A DNA stretch of 64,000 nucleotides from Setaria digitata (Eukaryota; Nematoda; Chromadorea; Rhabditida; Setariidae), in contig RCAB01000018.1 of NCBI GenBank assembly GCA_003640385.1, positions 186,001-250,000 on the forward strand, read 5' to 3'. The notes beneath the pieces were generated by a model. The model was not told where the DNA came from, searched no databases, and worked only from the letters and a program-made list of their open reading frames with translations. The translations under genes and the position numbers were made by a program. Shown here one piece after another: positions 23,856 through 39,900 of the stretch. How positions within the stretch are numbered: the stretch's first letter is position 1; every line of letters starts with the position of its first letter.

Positions 23856-26800
23856 TCAGTCATCGACATAGACATCATCACGATCACCTCCGCTGCTCCC
23901 ATTATCACAATTATTGTCATCAGTCTCATCTTCAATATCACTGTCATCCGAATATTCGAAAAATACAGCTTGCTCCACTTCCTCAGGAACACCTTTTGCC
24001 GGAAGTTCGATATATGGTCCCCACAAAAGTGGAACTAAGGGCTTGTTAAACTTTTTCGATTTTTCTTCTAGATTATGCTTCCATTCATTGGCCTAAATTA
24101 ATAAAATGGTTTAAGAGTTTTATAAAACAGTTTTTGGTTCTTGCTTACGCTAAATTCAGATTTGAAATTCATGCCAATTCAAAAAATCTTACTTGTGGAA
24201 TTATGCTTTCTAAAATTAAAGTTATGTAAGAAGATTTTCTTTTTCTTAAGACACTTTCCATCTGCTCAAGGTTAATAAAATAATGAGTTTGCAATAAGAA
24301 TTTCTTTTTTTTTTTTTTAAACCAACAATCAGCATTTTTGATAAAATGTTTTCCTCGAAATTTAAGCAGTAAGCATTAAAAGCACCGCAATACAGAAATG
24401 ATAAAATACATAACCCTGCATCTTCCCATACTTATGTATATATTAACTGAGAGCAATAAAAGAGAAGTAACAGAATCACAAAAATCTAGTCCAGCGTAAA
24501 TTAAGCCATAGACGCCTTATCTCAACTTGTTCCTCTCCTATTTGCCCATTTATGAGGTGTTATTCATTATTAATGGTTATATGTTAGCAAACAATCGAGA
24601 AAACTACACTATTCAAAATCGAAAAACTGATAAGTGTTTCCAAATCTTTGAAATTCCAGTAAAGTGACTGCAAAATGAACAAAAAAATGAAAACACGCAA
24701 TTTGTCAAAGATAAAAGCAGTACTGCTCAAAAATCCATTTTCAGTGAACTCACCATAGCTCTGAGACGTTCGGCACGTTTACTAGAATCTTCTTGATGCT
24801 TAAGACGATCCTGTTCATCTTCGCCCTCACCTTCTGATAAATACCCGTGCTGTACAATAAAACTATCATTATCTGTTGAAGGATCGGAATTCTGAAAATT
24901 GAAATGTCAAGAACCCCTGAACTTTCATGATTAAAACTTTTCAACATCCAAAAATTGCGCTGCGATTGGAAGAAAATACAGGAAATAATTGTTACAGACT
25001 AGGGATAAAGCGAAGTAACAGGTGAGAATGTTCATAAAGCAAAGGTCAATGAATATTATGTATTCCAAAAAGGAACATTTTTTTTTCCACATATTAGCGA
25101 TCCAAATTTTTTGCATATTTTCCGGTAATGAAACGAAATCAAAACTCGACCAAATCTCCAGCAAGTTTAAAAAGTAAACCCTTCTACGTAGGCTCACAAA
25201 GCTTACAAACCTATTATCAACTACTTAATTTGTATCGGAAAAAAGAACTTGAAAAAACCTCTTCATCTTCTTCACTCATTGTACTTTCATCACAGTCATC
25301 GCCTTCAGGAATTTCCCATTCTTCGTCTGAATCTACTTCATAGTCTATCTATAAAAAGTTCAATATAGAATTTTCGCCCAAAAGATTTTGACAAGGAGTT
25401 CCTAGAATACTAATTTAGAAACCCCTTCGCTTAATTCCGGTTAGACTAACTTGGATTTCATCCTAAACTTCATACCTCTGCATCTTTAGCAAAAGGCCTT
25501 CGGCCCGTTATAACAGTGCTTCGTTTCCTCCACGTTCCATAATAAGCAGGCCGCCAGTTATCATGAAATTGAAACAGCTTCGCTCGATTTAACTTTCTAC
25601 AAGGCTAACACGATGTAATATTTACTTGTATTTTCATTTTAAATGAAATAAACTTATCAACAATTTTCACATGCCTATTTTCTTCTGCAAAGTAAAACTC
25701 GACTTCTGTGCCGCCTAACTTAACTTAGTAACAATCCCGATATACGCTAAATATACTGGATGGAAAACAACTAAAAAATAAACAAGCGAACGAATCAATT
25801 CGCTTATATTCAACTGACACTCGCTTAAAAATTTTCGCTTTTTTCCATCAATTATATCACTTAAGGATAAAGAGTACGACAACAATTTGAACGAAAAAAA
25901 CACACATACACATACAAAAAAAAAAAAGAAAAACTAACACTTTTCCGACTGTACGAGATTTAACAGTTGACAGGTACGATTCTCCCTGCAATTAGTAAAT
26001 TGATAATTTGAAGTACAATATGAGAAATAAGTGGGAAGTAATAAATAAGAGGATTTCAAATATAGAAGTGTTCCCACAAAATAACTAAAAAGAATTCGGA
26101 AGATGCTGTCAGAGCATACGTTAGGTTGGATCTCCAGAAGACTGTCATGAACTTCTTTTGAGAGTGGTTTACGACGAAATACTGGTGCAAGTGATACTCC
26201 CTGTTTACAAAAGAACGGTAAAACATTAAGGACTGATAGCGGCACCATCTCAGATCCTTTTTCTGGCTTTTCTTTTTTATCGAAAAATGAAAGAAAACGA
26301 TCCGATTCTCGCTTTTTTTTAAGCTGCACCACCTGAAAATGAAGGTAAATTGCATAAATATATAACTACTTCTTAATATACTGATGCAAATATGCCGCTT
26401 TTGGAACTTTACCTCTTCTTCCTTTCTTCTCTTCTCACGTCGTTCTTCTTCTTCTATTCGCTTCTTCTCACGCTCTTCTTCTTCCTTTTGCTTTTTTTGC
26501 TTTTTGATTTCCTCTTCCATTCTCTTTCGCTCTTTTTTTTCCCTTTCATTCCTTTTCTTTTGCTCTTTCCTCTGTAAGTCCTCTTCCCGCTTCCTCTTTT
26601 TTGCTTCCTCTTGTTCTCTTCTTAACTTTTCTTTTTCCCTGAAATTTTCAATTTTATTTCTGACCTATAGCATCAGAAAAGGTACAGTTATCCAAATTCC
26701 TCTTACTTGTAAATATATAAACTATAAATACTACACGATTTATACCGGAGAGTGAAGAAATTAACGGAAAAAAGTCATACTTCTGCGCTTTTTCCTTTTT

Positions 26801-28074
26801 TCGCCTTTTCTCTTCTGCAGCAGTTTTCTAAAAATATACAGTTGAAAAGATCACAGTATAAATGACTAATTTAAGTACATACACTAATGAACTATCTTTC
26901 AATTTAAAATTTAAAGAAAATTTCATTTCAAACACAAATTTATTTGTAAGGGTAATAGAAATTAGTACACAGCAGAAGTGGTGGACATCATGCAGTCGAT
27001 AATTTCCATCAAACAATAAAAATTTACACTTAAGCTTCCACTTCAACTTTTAAATTTGTTTAAAAATATTAAGAAAACAGGCTATTTCCGTAAAAGTCTC
27101 ACAAAACCACCACTTTTTCTGCAGTAATCTTCTTTTGCTCTCCAGTCTTTTTTTCTCGTTCAGGCAACTGCTCGACTGTTACTCTTCGATATCGTTGCTC
27201 TGCTATGTCTTCTTGCGATAAGGGAAAAGCTCCTTTTCTACGACAATTTCGAGCAAGAGAGCCTCTCTTTCTTCCTTCAAATCCCTATAATACACAAACA
27301 GTTGCAATGCGAAGATACGAAAGCTTCATAATCAATTCAGATTAAATTACATTTACAATCCTGAAACAATCTGTGCATCAAAAACTAAAAATGTTGCGAA
27401 GAAATTTAGATAAGATCTATTTCAGTTTATATTATTCTCATATCTTTAAATTCCCTAGTAGTTCTGGAGATTCATACCGCAACATGTCCACCAAGGGCAC
27501 GTTTCCTACGTCCAGTCGAAACTTTCTGGTGGTCGACCTGAAATCTTCTTTTCCACAGTATGCCACTTTATATTCACATAAAATATTGGAGAAAAAGCTG
27601 TTTTCCCTAACTAAACCTCAGGATACCACTGCAGTGGAATCAATGTGCAAATGATTTGTAATGAAGCTCAATTAGATATTTCCAAAAAGCTCAAACAAGG
27701 CTTCTCGACAGCTTAACTAATATGCAGATAAAAAAGGTAGTTTAGTTTGTTGTCTTAGACAACTCCAGGGAGTTATTGAAGAGTGGGTCTACAAGGCACT
27801 GTGGGGCATGCTTACTACAAGGTAGTAAGGTAATAGTAGGTATACTCACGACCCGAAGTGAATTTTATAGTATTTCCAGGAAAAATAAAAGTCCAAAATT
27901 ATTAACAAATACAATGTAGGCAACAGCTTCGACCACTTCACGAACGAAATCATCAACTTCGACGGCAATCGCTTCATCACTATATCGTCGGGCTTTTCTG
28001 TCAGCACATCTTTCCAGTGAGTATTTCTTTACTTTAACTTTTCCCTTTTCTTCGCCATTCCTGTTCACACCCAT
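23856..28074 (-). CDS. chaf-1: Chromatin assembly factor 1 large subunit (p150), 10 exons, about 488 aa
   Basis: CAF-1 p150 deposits H3-H4 at replicating DNA with PCNA. Minus-strand exons: 27913-28074 (start MGVNRNGEEKG), 27478-27537, about 27108-27284, 26781-26827, 26413-26638, 26120-26332, 25476-25592, 25259-25348, 24754-24891 and 23856-24092 (TGA). Order in the protein: N-terminal part; a long charged KER coiled coil (exons 4-5); a PIP-like RFLSFFDKKEKP; the CAF1A core RPAYYGTWRKRSTVITGRRP followed by IDYEVDSDEEWE and an acidic stretch; HGYLSEGEGEDEQD; a C-terminal block LVPLLWGPYIELP with an acidic tail. These are signature blocks of p150. The KER exon reads on the other strand as a false Phe/Ser-rich frame. 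The exon 3 donor is ambiguous by one codon. Length is close to the C. elegans protein (about 480, from memory). Confidence 0.92.
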
Positions 28075-31000
28075 CCTGAGATTTTCGAAAATAAAGTAGT
28101 TCGTAGAGCTAGATGGGCACAAATAGATTAAGCGATAAACAAAAATGTTTATGAGCAAACTCGTGATGAAATTGTCTAATGCTGCCTTAGGTTAGAAAAA
28201 ACGGACACAGGACAAACGGAAACTGACAGATAAAAACTGAAAACATTTAATTCTTGACATACTACAATTTCTACCTGAACAACTAAAAAAATTCGAGAAA
28301 CAGACAAGTGTGAAAATGGAAGGATGTCAGTCTACGACAAGTGATTTCTGTCAGCAACACTCCAATGACCACAAGATAGCAACAAACCGCTTTCCAATCA
28401 TTTAAATTTCAAATTCTGCTTATAGCCAAACCAATGAATCAAAGTGGCGGTATGAAAATGTTGTTCCATGCACATGAAGGATACTTCTAGTGTTGGTTAT
28501 TTGAAGAATGTTTAATTTGGACTGTTAATGAATTTGGTGTCTTCCCGCTTCAGCTGGCTGTTGAAGAAAGCTAAGGCTTTGCCCGGTCTAGGCTCTAGTA
28601 AGTGTTATCTGTTTGGTCTCTTCGCTCCATATTTGTTCTTATATTTGTTAGATATGCAGCAGTTAGTTTCATAGAAACTACTGCCGAAATAAATAACTTC
28701 TAGAGGGAAGAAGAGAGGGTTGTTCGGTCACATAAAACAAACTAATGTAACCTCAGGCAGGTAGCTCAGCTCTGCTCACTCTGCTATCAACTTCCTCACT
28801 ATGCTGGGTCTGTAGCTCCAAGCTCCCTTTTACACCTCTTTCATCACTCAACGACTGCTTTAACCATCTTAATTACCTTTAATTGAAAACTGCAGGAAGG
28901 GTGCTTCACATTCATCTATATGAGTGCTTCCCAAGGAAGTAGCCTTGGTCTATGGCTCTATCATTTGATACCTCAAGAGAACCTAGGGGTGCAATGTCTC
29001 AGTGTTCCAAGACAGCAACTTTGGACTTGTGGATGTCCCTTCTTTCAAAATTGTTCTTGAAACTTTTTTCATTACTAATGACATTTGCCCGTATATGTGT
29101 GTATGTTCATAAGCGTGTTGCGTTGTTGCATGTAAATGCGCTTAGAAGTTCTTTCACAAGAGGAAGAAGTTGTCATTTGTCCACAGAAAAGTTTTTTTTC
29201 TCGATGTTCAAATTTTTTCTTCATCTCTATCTCATGGAAATTTCGAGCGAAAGTGCAAATGAGTGCTAATGCGTGTCACTGATATTTCCTGTATAGAAGT
29301 AGAGAGTATTAACACAGGTTGAATTAGGTGCTACCGTTTAGTGCCTGACATACCCGCTGCTGTGTGTGTATGTACACACACCACACATAACCAATAACAG
29401 AGATACATTTGAAATATAACGGAAGGCTTAGAATCTCAATACCACTCTTCATTTCACTCTTCGCCGATGCGTGGAGGTTGCTTCGTATTATCCTTCATCA
29501 TTCATCATGGATCTTCCTGTATTCCTTCAGATTCCTAATACTTCTAATAGAATAACCATCTATTCTTCTAAAATTGAAAGCAGTGTATACTGTCTGCTAT
29601 CGAACGAAAGTGCGAAGGCTTAACGAAAAAGCGAAAGCAATGATGAGAATATTTTTTTTACGAAGTGCAAGCAGGAATGTTAATGTAGTTCCTTGTTACT
29701 ACTTACGATAGTATAGAAATAGTTTGAAAAACATTTTTAGATAGCTACGATTTTATTATTTGTTTATGAAAGCATTACTTTTTTCTGAAACTACACTTAA
29801 ATTATTCCGTGATTTTTTTTTCAAAAGGATCAAAGTTTTCGAACTTTTCATAAGAAGTAATCAATGGTTCCCAGAGGAAAAAGGTTCCGATTTTTTAAAT
29901 CAAATTTTTTTAGAATCTGGAAGCTTAGCTAATATTATTCGTGACTGATGAAGTGGAAATGGAGTTTCATTACTTTTTTGAAGGGTCAGTATCTAACTTC
30001 TGATACATAATAACAACTGCTGCTCTTGAAAGAATTTAATTTTTTCCTGACATTAAGATCTCCTTTGAGCCAAATGTAATTCTTCTCCTTTCCAGATTAA
30101 ATGATCCAGTTTACTGTGTATTGTTGAAATCAGAGTCTTGCAAAGTGAGATACTTAATGAATCGAGTGCGAAAAGAATTGAAAATGTTCGATAGAAGATT
30201 GCCAAGAAGTTTTGTAAAATAAATACCCGGAATCTAGGGCCTAATCTTGCAAAAGCAGTCAGCCTCGATTTTGATTCGGTATTTTCATTGCAAATGAAAT
30301 GAAAACTTTTCTCTATGAATAGTGAGCTGTTAGTTCTGTGCATGCAGAATCTCTCTGGTATGGCAATTCACTTGTTTTTGCAGATTAAAACCAACCTATT
30401 ATATGAAATCTAAGTCATGCAACTGAGTTGAACACGATGTTTGATTTTCTTGATTTTTTTTTCAGACTTTTGATTTGCCTAGCCTTTCAAATCATTTGGC
30501 ACGACAATAAATACCTTTGAGAAAATGAACATGTAATTTTGAATGAACTGTTGGTAAGAAAAATGTTATAATAAGTGAACTTAGTCGCGGCTACCTGAGC
30601 TTTCATCAGTGATCGGTCATTCTGAGGAAGCAACTGATAACATTCACTATCATTAGCATGAACAATAAACGTAATCGATTAATTGGCGTTATGTTCGTTT
30701 CATCAAATCAAAATGGCGAGGCAACATACCGCAAAGCACAGAGAGAACAGCCTCCGACAGATAGCCAACGCACGCCACCATCATACGAGAAAATAAACAG
30801 CCGAAAGACGGAATGCTTGCAGGACGACAGTGGCAACAGTGCCACGGGCAACCCATATCAGGAAACAGTTTCTTCTACCTTTTCCACTTCTCCAGATCTC
30901 GCTCCCCGTGTTCACGTCTGACATTTCCAGCTTCTACGTGTCTCGGCACGCTTCTCCCCATCCGTCTGCTCTGTATTTCGCCACACCGAGTCCCTCTGTG

Positions 31001-34000
31001 TGTATGTGTGTGTGTGTGTGATTGATGCGGTCCGTGACGATAGTAGCTGTTCGAACGACGTCATCAACTAACTTCGTTGCCGGCCGTGAAACTGGCGATG
31101 CTTGTTGCTCCCTGCCTTGCGCTTTCCAGCTCGTTCTTCTCAGCTCCGTCAGGGATTCCTTAACTTGTCATCCGCGGTGTCGTCTGGAATTCACTTAAAC
31201 TGTGAACTTTTACTTGTTCAGTAGGCTAGAGAGTGGATGGATGGACAGTGGTCGTGAAATGTTCCTAAAAGCACATCTCATTTGCTTACACCAGAAGGGA
31301 ACATCTCGCTTTACGTGTTTCGATTACTCGTTTCTTTCTGCGAATCATTTCTGTCGATTTTAATGAAATACTTTTGGTACGGTAATGTTCTCTTCCTGTG
31401 TAATGCAATATAGTTCTAAAGCGGTCACGAAAGTCCACAAATTTCCCTTCATGTCGTTCACTGATTTTTTTCCTTTTTTTAATATAGAGATGAATAGAAG
31501 TTTACTTTTAATTTTGGAACTTTTAAACTTCAGAAGCGATGAATACAGTGCACATCGTATCTCTCGAGGAGCCATCATAAAAGTGGATGAAAAGATCTTC
31601 AGGTTAGCGCACACTGTTCATTCTGATGTTTTTAGTTCGCATTTTATTTTTCTCTACACAGACATTATATGGCAGATATTTATTTGTTCCACAAATTACA
31701 TGTTAAAGTTTGTTGAAGGTATTCTGTGCAGGTTTAATTTCTTAGATTAATGTGTGTAGAAAATTAGGAAATGTTATGATCTTTTGGTTAGAAAAAACTA
31801 GGTATGGACCATTTCATAACTGATGGAAAGTTGCTTGATGGAGATTTAGGCTTACGTTTCACAATCCATTGATCACCTTGAACCCTGGACTTTTCTAGGC
31901 CTGTGTGATGCCGAAACTAATAAGGTTCATATGAGCGAGGCTTTTTCGATGTGTGAGTCACGTTCGAAGGCTGCATGGAAGTAGTCGGGGCCTTTGTGGG
32001 CTAAATATGGTATTTTATATATATATAAAATATTACATGTCTGAATCCATTGATGACGGTTAAAAGGAGGAAGGGAGTGTTTGTATTGCTGTTTGAAGGT
32101 GCCGGACGTTGCTTGTAAGAAGAATGTGGAGTTGCGGTGGTCAGCTGAGAATTGTGGTCAACTTGCGATGTGAAATTAACTCATTGCAGCTGTGTTGCTG
32201 CTGCTATCATACAGTTCGATCGAGTTAAAGGGCCCATGTGAAAGGGCAACAGTTATTCCTTCCTAGGAATCTAAATGTCACCAAGAGTTAGATATCAGCA
32301 CTCTCTACTTTAGTTTACCCTTGGAAGAAATCGAGTTTGCACTAAAAAGTTCCTTCATTCTCTTTCTTCCCCTCTCATAGCTCCTTTCGACATTGCAGTC
32401 ATTCTGAACGGCGTATTTAAGAATCTTATTCCATCCTCGAGAATCACATGATGCTTAATGCTACTGCTACTCCTACTCCATCACTTTGCGTCATCTCGAA
32501 TAACTTGAAGTTACCAACCTTCCCATTCATCACACCCTTAGGCTTACTTTTTTCTTGCCCCCCCCCCCCTCCCAGCTGACTGTTGTTTGCACACTCATAC
32601 TGATAGATATTAGTTGGTAGTATCGGTATTACGGATAATGACACCACTATAAGCTTAGCAGCTACACACAGACATACACACACAGACATGCATCGACAGA
32701 CAGACAGACACATACACACATTATCATCATCATCCTATCGACATCCAAAACATACCTAGTGTATATGTAAGGTATATTTTGATAAGTGTTGATCACCTTT
32801 CCTAGTAATCGTTGTACTTTGAAGGAGCGTGCATGAAAGATTGTGTTTTCCAGTAGTCTCACTGATTTACCTATCGATAGTAACAGTTAGCTTCATTTGT
32901 ACTTTCCATCATCATCATTGATTGTTTTACCATTTCGTGTAATTTTGCTTTTCGATGACAAAATTAGTTACAGCATAGACATACGTCATGCTGTGGTGGG
33001 AAGAGATTGAACGAGTTGTAGCTGTTAGAGTTACATTTGTGGAAGTAGACAGTGCCGAGAAGGGGAAGCATTAGGTACGGAAATGAAGTAACAAATACTG
33101 AAGCTCCAATAAGGGAGTTTTTGAGGAAAAAGAAGCAGAAAAACTTCGAAGCACATTGACTTTCTGAAAGAACTGACGTCATTTCCTAAGCCACTGCATG
33201 CTTGTCTGCACATTGCGTCGGTACAACGCTGAGGAATGTCATTGCTGCCTTGATTCTAGGAGAATTTTTGATTTTCAAATAACGGCTCATTAATTTTAAT
33301 TTTGCTAGAAACCGATTCATCAAGTCTCTCCTTTGTAACCTTGACCTTCCAGTCGTTATTTTTAGTGGAATCTTCGTTCATCATTTTATCCATTTCAACG
33401 TGCTTGACTGACTCTGTCATATAGACTGCTTCTTGTCGTGCTTGTACACATTACTGAAACAACAATATGATAATCTTTGTATAATGAAGATTCTCTAAGA
33501 ACATAACATGTTTCCTAGCATCGCTATAACAGGGATTATGGCAGTGATAATTGGGTGATTACCTGCACTTGCACAAAACATATGACTGTTTTGAAATTCA
33601 TCTGTCTTTAAAATTTGTTACTTCGCGAGTGTTAGGTTTACACTGTAAAATACTTCTAAGTGTAACTAATGAAATCGAGTGACCTGTTACTAGTTTCTCT
33701 GTCACTCTCAGATACATGTGTCCTGGCAGCATAACTAAGTCGTTTTCATTGTTATTCCACAACATGATGTCTATGAAGAGTGGAATAAATTCATATTGAT
33801 GCTTGAGACCAAATTGTGTTTTTTTATCAGGTCTGTGTACTTTATTTATGTAGCTACTGTCAAATATCTTATTACCGTGTTTACTGTTTTGACGGTAGTT
33901 TCTTCCGCTTTAAATGATAGCTCAGTTTTTATATTTTTTTTGTATTATAAAATATAACTATTTTAGAACTTGTTCCCTACTTTGCTACTGTATCAAAGAT

Positions 34001-35550
34001 CAGGGTTACCTGTGGTTATTTGTTTATATGTCATTATCATCGTTTTTACTGATGGAAGGTAGCATCATTTTCTCACAGATTAATTATGACTATTTCTGCT
34101 TGGTGTCATACTTGCATTGCCTTTTTTGTCTACTAGTATCTGATTACTGGAAAGACAGCTTCAGAACTGGGAGTATGAAAGCTTGCTGTTATAGAGTCAT
34201 CATTAATCATTCCCTTTTTTCCCTTTTAATGCTTTAAGAATATCAAAGTGTTTTGTCGAATTTGATCATTCGTTCATTTCCAGTTGTTTCACAACTACTT
34301 TTATTCACTGAATACAGTTAATCATTATTTTTCACTCTTTTAATACCTTCTGAACACGACAAATAGAAGTTAGAAGCAGCAGTAATTTGATATGTTAGGG
34401 TAATCGTCTGTTGACAGCTAAAGTTTAGAATAAATAAGGAAGACATTTCTGAAGGAAGTTTGAATTGAAATCTTCTAAAATAACAGAGCAGCTGATTCAA
34501 ACTGTGTAACTAAGCTAAGTTGTTGGAAAGAAAAATTGTTGTAGTTCAGTGTCTGTGAAATTTCTGGCTAAAAGCTACAGAAACTTTGGCAATGATATGT
34601 TCCATCATATCCATTACTCAGTTGGAAGGATCATCGTACAGGTCCACATGCCAATTCTGTAAAGTTGTTGAAAGAATAATTTCGCTTGTAATCAAAGAAT
34701 TAGATGAAACATGGTCTTCAAGAAATGGAATACTTGTGGTGATTGATTGGAATGACGAAAGTGAATGGAAGCAGTTCAGGAGTTTGGTTTCTAATTTGAT
34801 TGCTGTCTCGATCGGTAATGTTGAGAATACCGCATTAAAAATTTAAGGGATTCTGATACAAGATTAGCATCATAATTGTTCAATTTAAATTTTGTAATAA
34901 TATATCTGGCCATTCGAAATATGTCAAAGCGCCAGAAATTTACCGAAAATTGGGAAGTTATATTATTACCTGAAAGACAGTTGAAACTAGGTTGTGTTAA
35001 GCCACCAAAAGGATAATTAAAAGCGCTTAACTTAATCTGCCCAATGAATGCTATTCAGTAAGGTCATATTCATAAAAATAAAAACCGATGATTCGAAATA
35101 AGGATCAGAACACAAATTCTATATGTTATTCGTACTGATGGTCGAATCATGACGATTTCAACAACTCTGTTAGGTAGATAATGCTGAATAACATTAGATG
35201 AACATTCTTCATTTAATTAAAAGACAGTACGTCTTTTTATTTTTTCTGTGATGGTTTAATTCGATGAATGTTAATCAATGAAAATGTCTAAGTTATTGAT
35301 TGTTTTTTCTATTCTCTGCTCACATATTAAAATAAATGTAAAGGTATTCTTGCTAGAAATGTTATATATTTCAGTCATTTACGATTAAATTGAACGGGAT
35401 AAAGTATTACAGATACAAGTCATAACGTAAGAAGGAATTTGTGCAGCCACTGGACATTTTTAAATGGTTTACTATTACTATTACTGCTCTATCTTTCATT
35501 TGAAATCTCATTAAACTTTGCGTGATTGAAAAATTATAACTACACTAGAC
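28075..35550. promoter_or_regulatory. 7.5 kb shared upstream region of chaf-1 (-) and mef-2 (+)
   Basis: No supported coding exon. A GC- and CpG-richer patch at about 30700-31250, including a TG microsatellite at 30998-31020, stands out and may be a mef-2 promoter or untranslated first exon. CA/GACA/ATC microsatellites lie at 32655-32735 and a C9 run near 32561. Open frames such as 31385-31750 plus, 33914-34237 plus and 34586-34846 plus are low-complexity and show no domain. Confidence 0.45.
32655..32735. repeat. Compound microsatellite (ACAC/GACA/ATC)
   Basis: Runs of CA, then GACA repeats, then ATC repeats in about 80 bases upstream of mef-2. The short minus-strand frames rich in Cys, Val and Met around 32444-32862 are products of this repeat, not genes. 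Confidence 0.85.
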
Positions 35551-36947
<1,397 letters not shown>

Positions 36948-39900
36948 TATTTGTAAATCCTTATTCCATTCGTTGGTGGAAATTCTCATTTCCAGAAATC
37001 TCGGTGAGTGCTCGGTTTTTCTTGTTTTTAAGAAGTCAAATACGGGCTTTGTCAATCAGTTCGGAATTTGTTTCATTATTTTGTATCTATTCCGCCACAG
37101 CTGGCACAGTTTCTTTCTGGAAAATTTCAACTGATTTTGCATTGTTGTACTATTTTAGTGTTGTTACGAGCAAAAATACCCTTTCCTTACACGTGCTTTA
37201 TTCCTTTCATCCCGATGATTTAAGCAGTTTGCCTATCAGTTTCTTAATTTAATTTTCCAAGCTCAGATTGTCTTAGTAATTTATATAGCGTAGATGGGAC
37301 ACGATAAATTGTTTCATGTGTTTCCTGCATGTAATGTCTTTTCTCAATGATCTTTCTCGCTCGTATGTCATTTTATAACATTATACTCGGAAACTGTATG
37401 CGTACAAGTTTTCGAATAAGGACGGATTCTACTAGCAAAAAAAAAAAAGAAAAAGCATTTCTAGACTATATAAGTAGCATATATATCCACTTCCGGAAAA
37501 ACTTTATCTCCCAAATCCCTTATTATCTAAAAACTTTGACCATCAGTAATTACGGAAGTCTGCGGTACTTTTCTAAAACTTCCTTACCATATGACATCTT
37601 CAGACAGAGGACCGATCTTCCTTGCCTTGATTCCGGAATCTGAACTAAGCTATTGTATGATGACTTCCCTTATTTTGTTGGGATTGCATGCGACACCTCA
37701 TTATCCTGTAATATATTCGAAAGAAAAAGACGCCAGATTGTATACTCATCCATGCAACTCTTCCACTACTTAAAAGAATCAAACTTTAGACTTTATTTAG
37801 AATTCCACCTTCCGTTCCCTATATGGACCTAAGGTGCCACTTATACAGTTATAATGGAAAATTTTTGGTCATATTCTCCCGGCAAATAGTTTTGTTCCAG
37901 GAGATTCATTTGAAAGGATCCGTTCAAGATATAAGCTTTTATTCCTGTTAAGAAACCTTGCTGCTGAGCAGCTCTTTGATTGAAAGTTTTGGTACATGAC
38001 GACGAATGAAGAGAAATCACATTTAAAATGAAAAAAAGATCTTCATTTGTTAATAAAACCCCAGGACACGAGTTCAGTATGCATAAAATAATGTTACAAA
38101 AAAGAATTAATCAATTGTTTAGTGTGAAAGTTAGGTATGCTCTTTAAAAAACTGCTTAAACATATGCAGTTCTTTGAACGGTGAAGTTTATGTTTGTTAT
38201 TTTTGTCCTTCTGCTGCAAATGTACTTACATAGGTAATCGTTTTCCCCGTCATCTTTCCCTTTCTTACTTATTTAATGACGGTTTTACTAAGTTTCTATC
38301 ACAGGATATCTAACAACAACAATGCAAGAAAAAATTGACATATTTTGACGCCCCTAAGCTCCATATACAGCTGCTACAGGTTTTAATTTGTTCATTCTTT
38401 TCAAATGTTCAAGATGTGTTTCACAGCTGCCTGGAAATCCTTGATGCCAGGGAGTAAGGATTTTTTTTCGATATTTTGAATTATAAAAAATGTAGGGTGC
38501 AACAAACAATCGAATTCTTCACTTTTCGTGTACCTAGTGCTTTGTTTTGTAAGCTTAAGTAATTCCCGTTTCCGGAATCAAGGTGGGAAAGTGCAACATC
38601 TTCATCGTATAAAATCACTACACCATAAGTACTGAGAACATTAAACCTTACGGTACTCCAACCTGGAAAAAATCCATTCTATCTTTCAATAGTAGTAATG
38701 GTTCATCTGTACTGTGAAAAATGGAAAGAGTAAATAATAGTATTTAGCAGGTGTAGGCATCCTTTGCTACTGCACTCACCATCTTTTTACAAGATTTGAA
38801 ACAAATTTTAAAAAATACAAAATAAAGAAAGATGCACGACGCAAGAACAAAGCAGTTATACTAAACCAAGCACTTTCGTAACCACTTCGGAAACAAAAAG
38901 GAAAAAGAAAATATCCTCGAGGTTTCGTTAACCTCGCAGTGCACTAAAGCAGATCCGCATTTGTCAAATGCAAAATTCCCATACCACGTATAACTGTTGT
39001 TATTCACATGCCTGAAGCAATCTTAAATATATATGTATCAAATTTAATGTAGATTTTCCCTGCTCTATTAAATGAAAAAACGGCCGAGATCCACCACTTT
39101 ACTTAATTACGTTTTTTGAAATAAGATTAATCTTAACAGGATTATGACAGGCTGATATACACGCAAGACAGAATACACCTACATGGAAACTCCGAAATTC
39201 TTTGTACTCTCTCCCAAACCTTACAAATCCGAGTGACAGTTACACGGCTGGGTGATCTCTTTAGTAATGACTTTGCGAAGATAAACATAAACCACGACAA
39301 AATATGCAAATCAGTAAAAAGTAGATGGCATTAAAGAAAAGACTGACCGAAATTAGCAACGTCGCTCTCGATACCCCAATTTCCGGATTTTACATATACT
39401 AGAAAACTTTGCTCATGAATTTACAGCATTACTATGAAATTATACCCGGCATCTGCTTATCAACTATAAATAAATCTAGATTTAGGAACCGCTTCACTTT
39501 CTGCAATGTGAAGACCACTCTATATATTGGTTGAACAGATTGTAAAACTTCCCCACTAAAACCAGCATTTTTCCAGCAATAACACTTCACGACAAGTTGT
39601 TTCAAATTACCAATTTTAAGTATGAGTAAAATAACAAAGAGTAGCGCAACTCCAAGAAACGTATCAAATCCAAAGGCTGGCAAATTATGTTTGGAGATGT
39701 TTACCACCTTCGCTTTTCCTATTTCTATAAATGATGATGAACCCAGGTTCTCCAATAAATAATACTAAATATTTGCTCACATAAGACTACCGTTCAGAAT
39801 TATAGGAATAACGGGTATAACGTCTTAAAAATCCCAGATCTGATTCATTCCTCATTCTGTTTTAAAGAATGGCACAGAAAGTGCAAAACTGAACAAATTA

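Noticed and set aside
26384..26755. Phe/Ser-rich plus-strand frame of 123 codons
   Set aside because: It is the antisense of the Glu/Lys/Arg coiled-coil exon of chaf-1; the composition is a mirror effect.
30813..31025. Overlapping frames ending in a Cys/Val repeat on the plus strand
   Set aside because: Their ends are a TG microsatellite and the rest lacks any domain; more likely promoter or UTR.
32444..32862. Cys/Val/Met-rich frames on the minus strand
   Set aside because: Translations of a CA/GACA microsatellite.
39432..39755. 107-codon minus-strand frame with one transmembrane-like stretch
   Set aside because: It resembles a membrane-anchored C-terminus, but no upstream exons could be found and it lies in the gei-17 3' flank.
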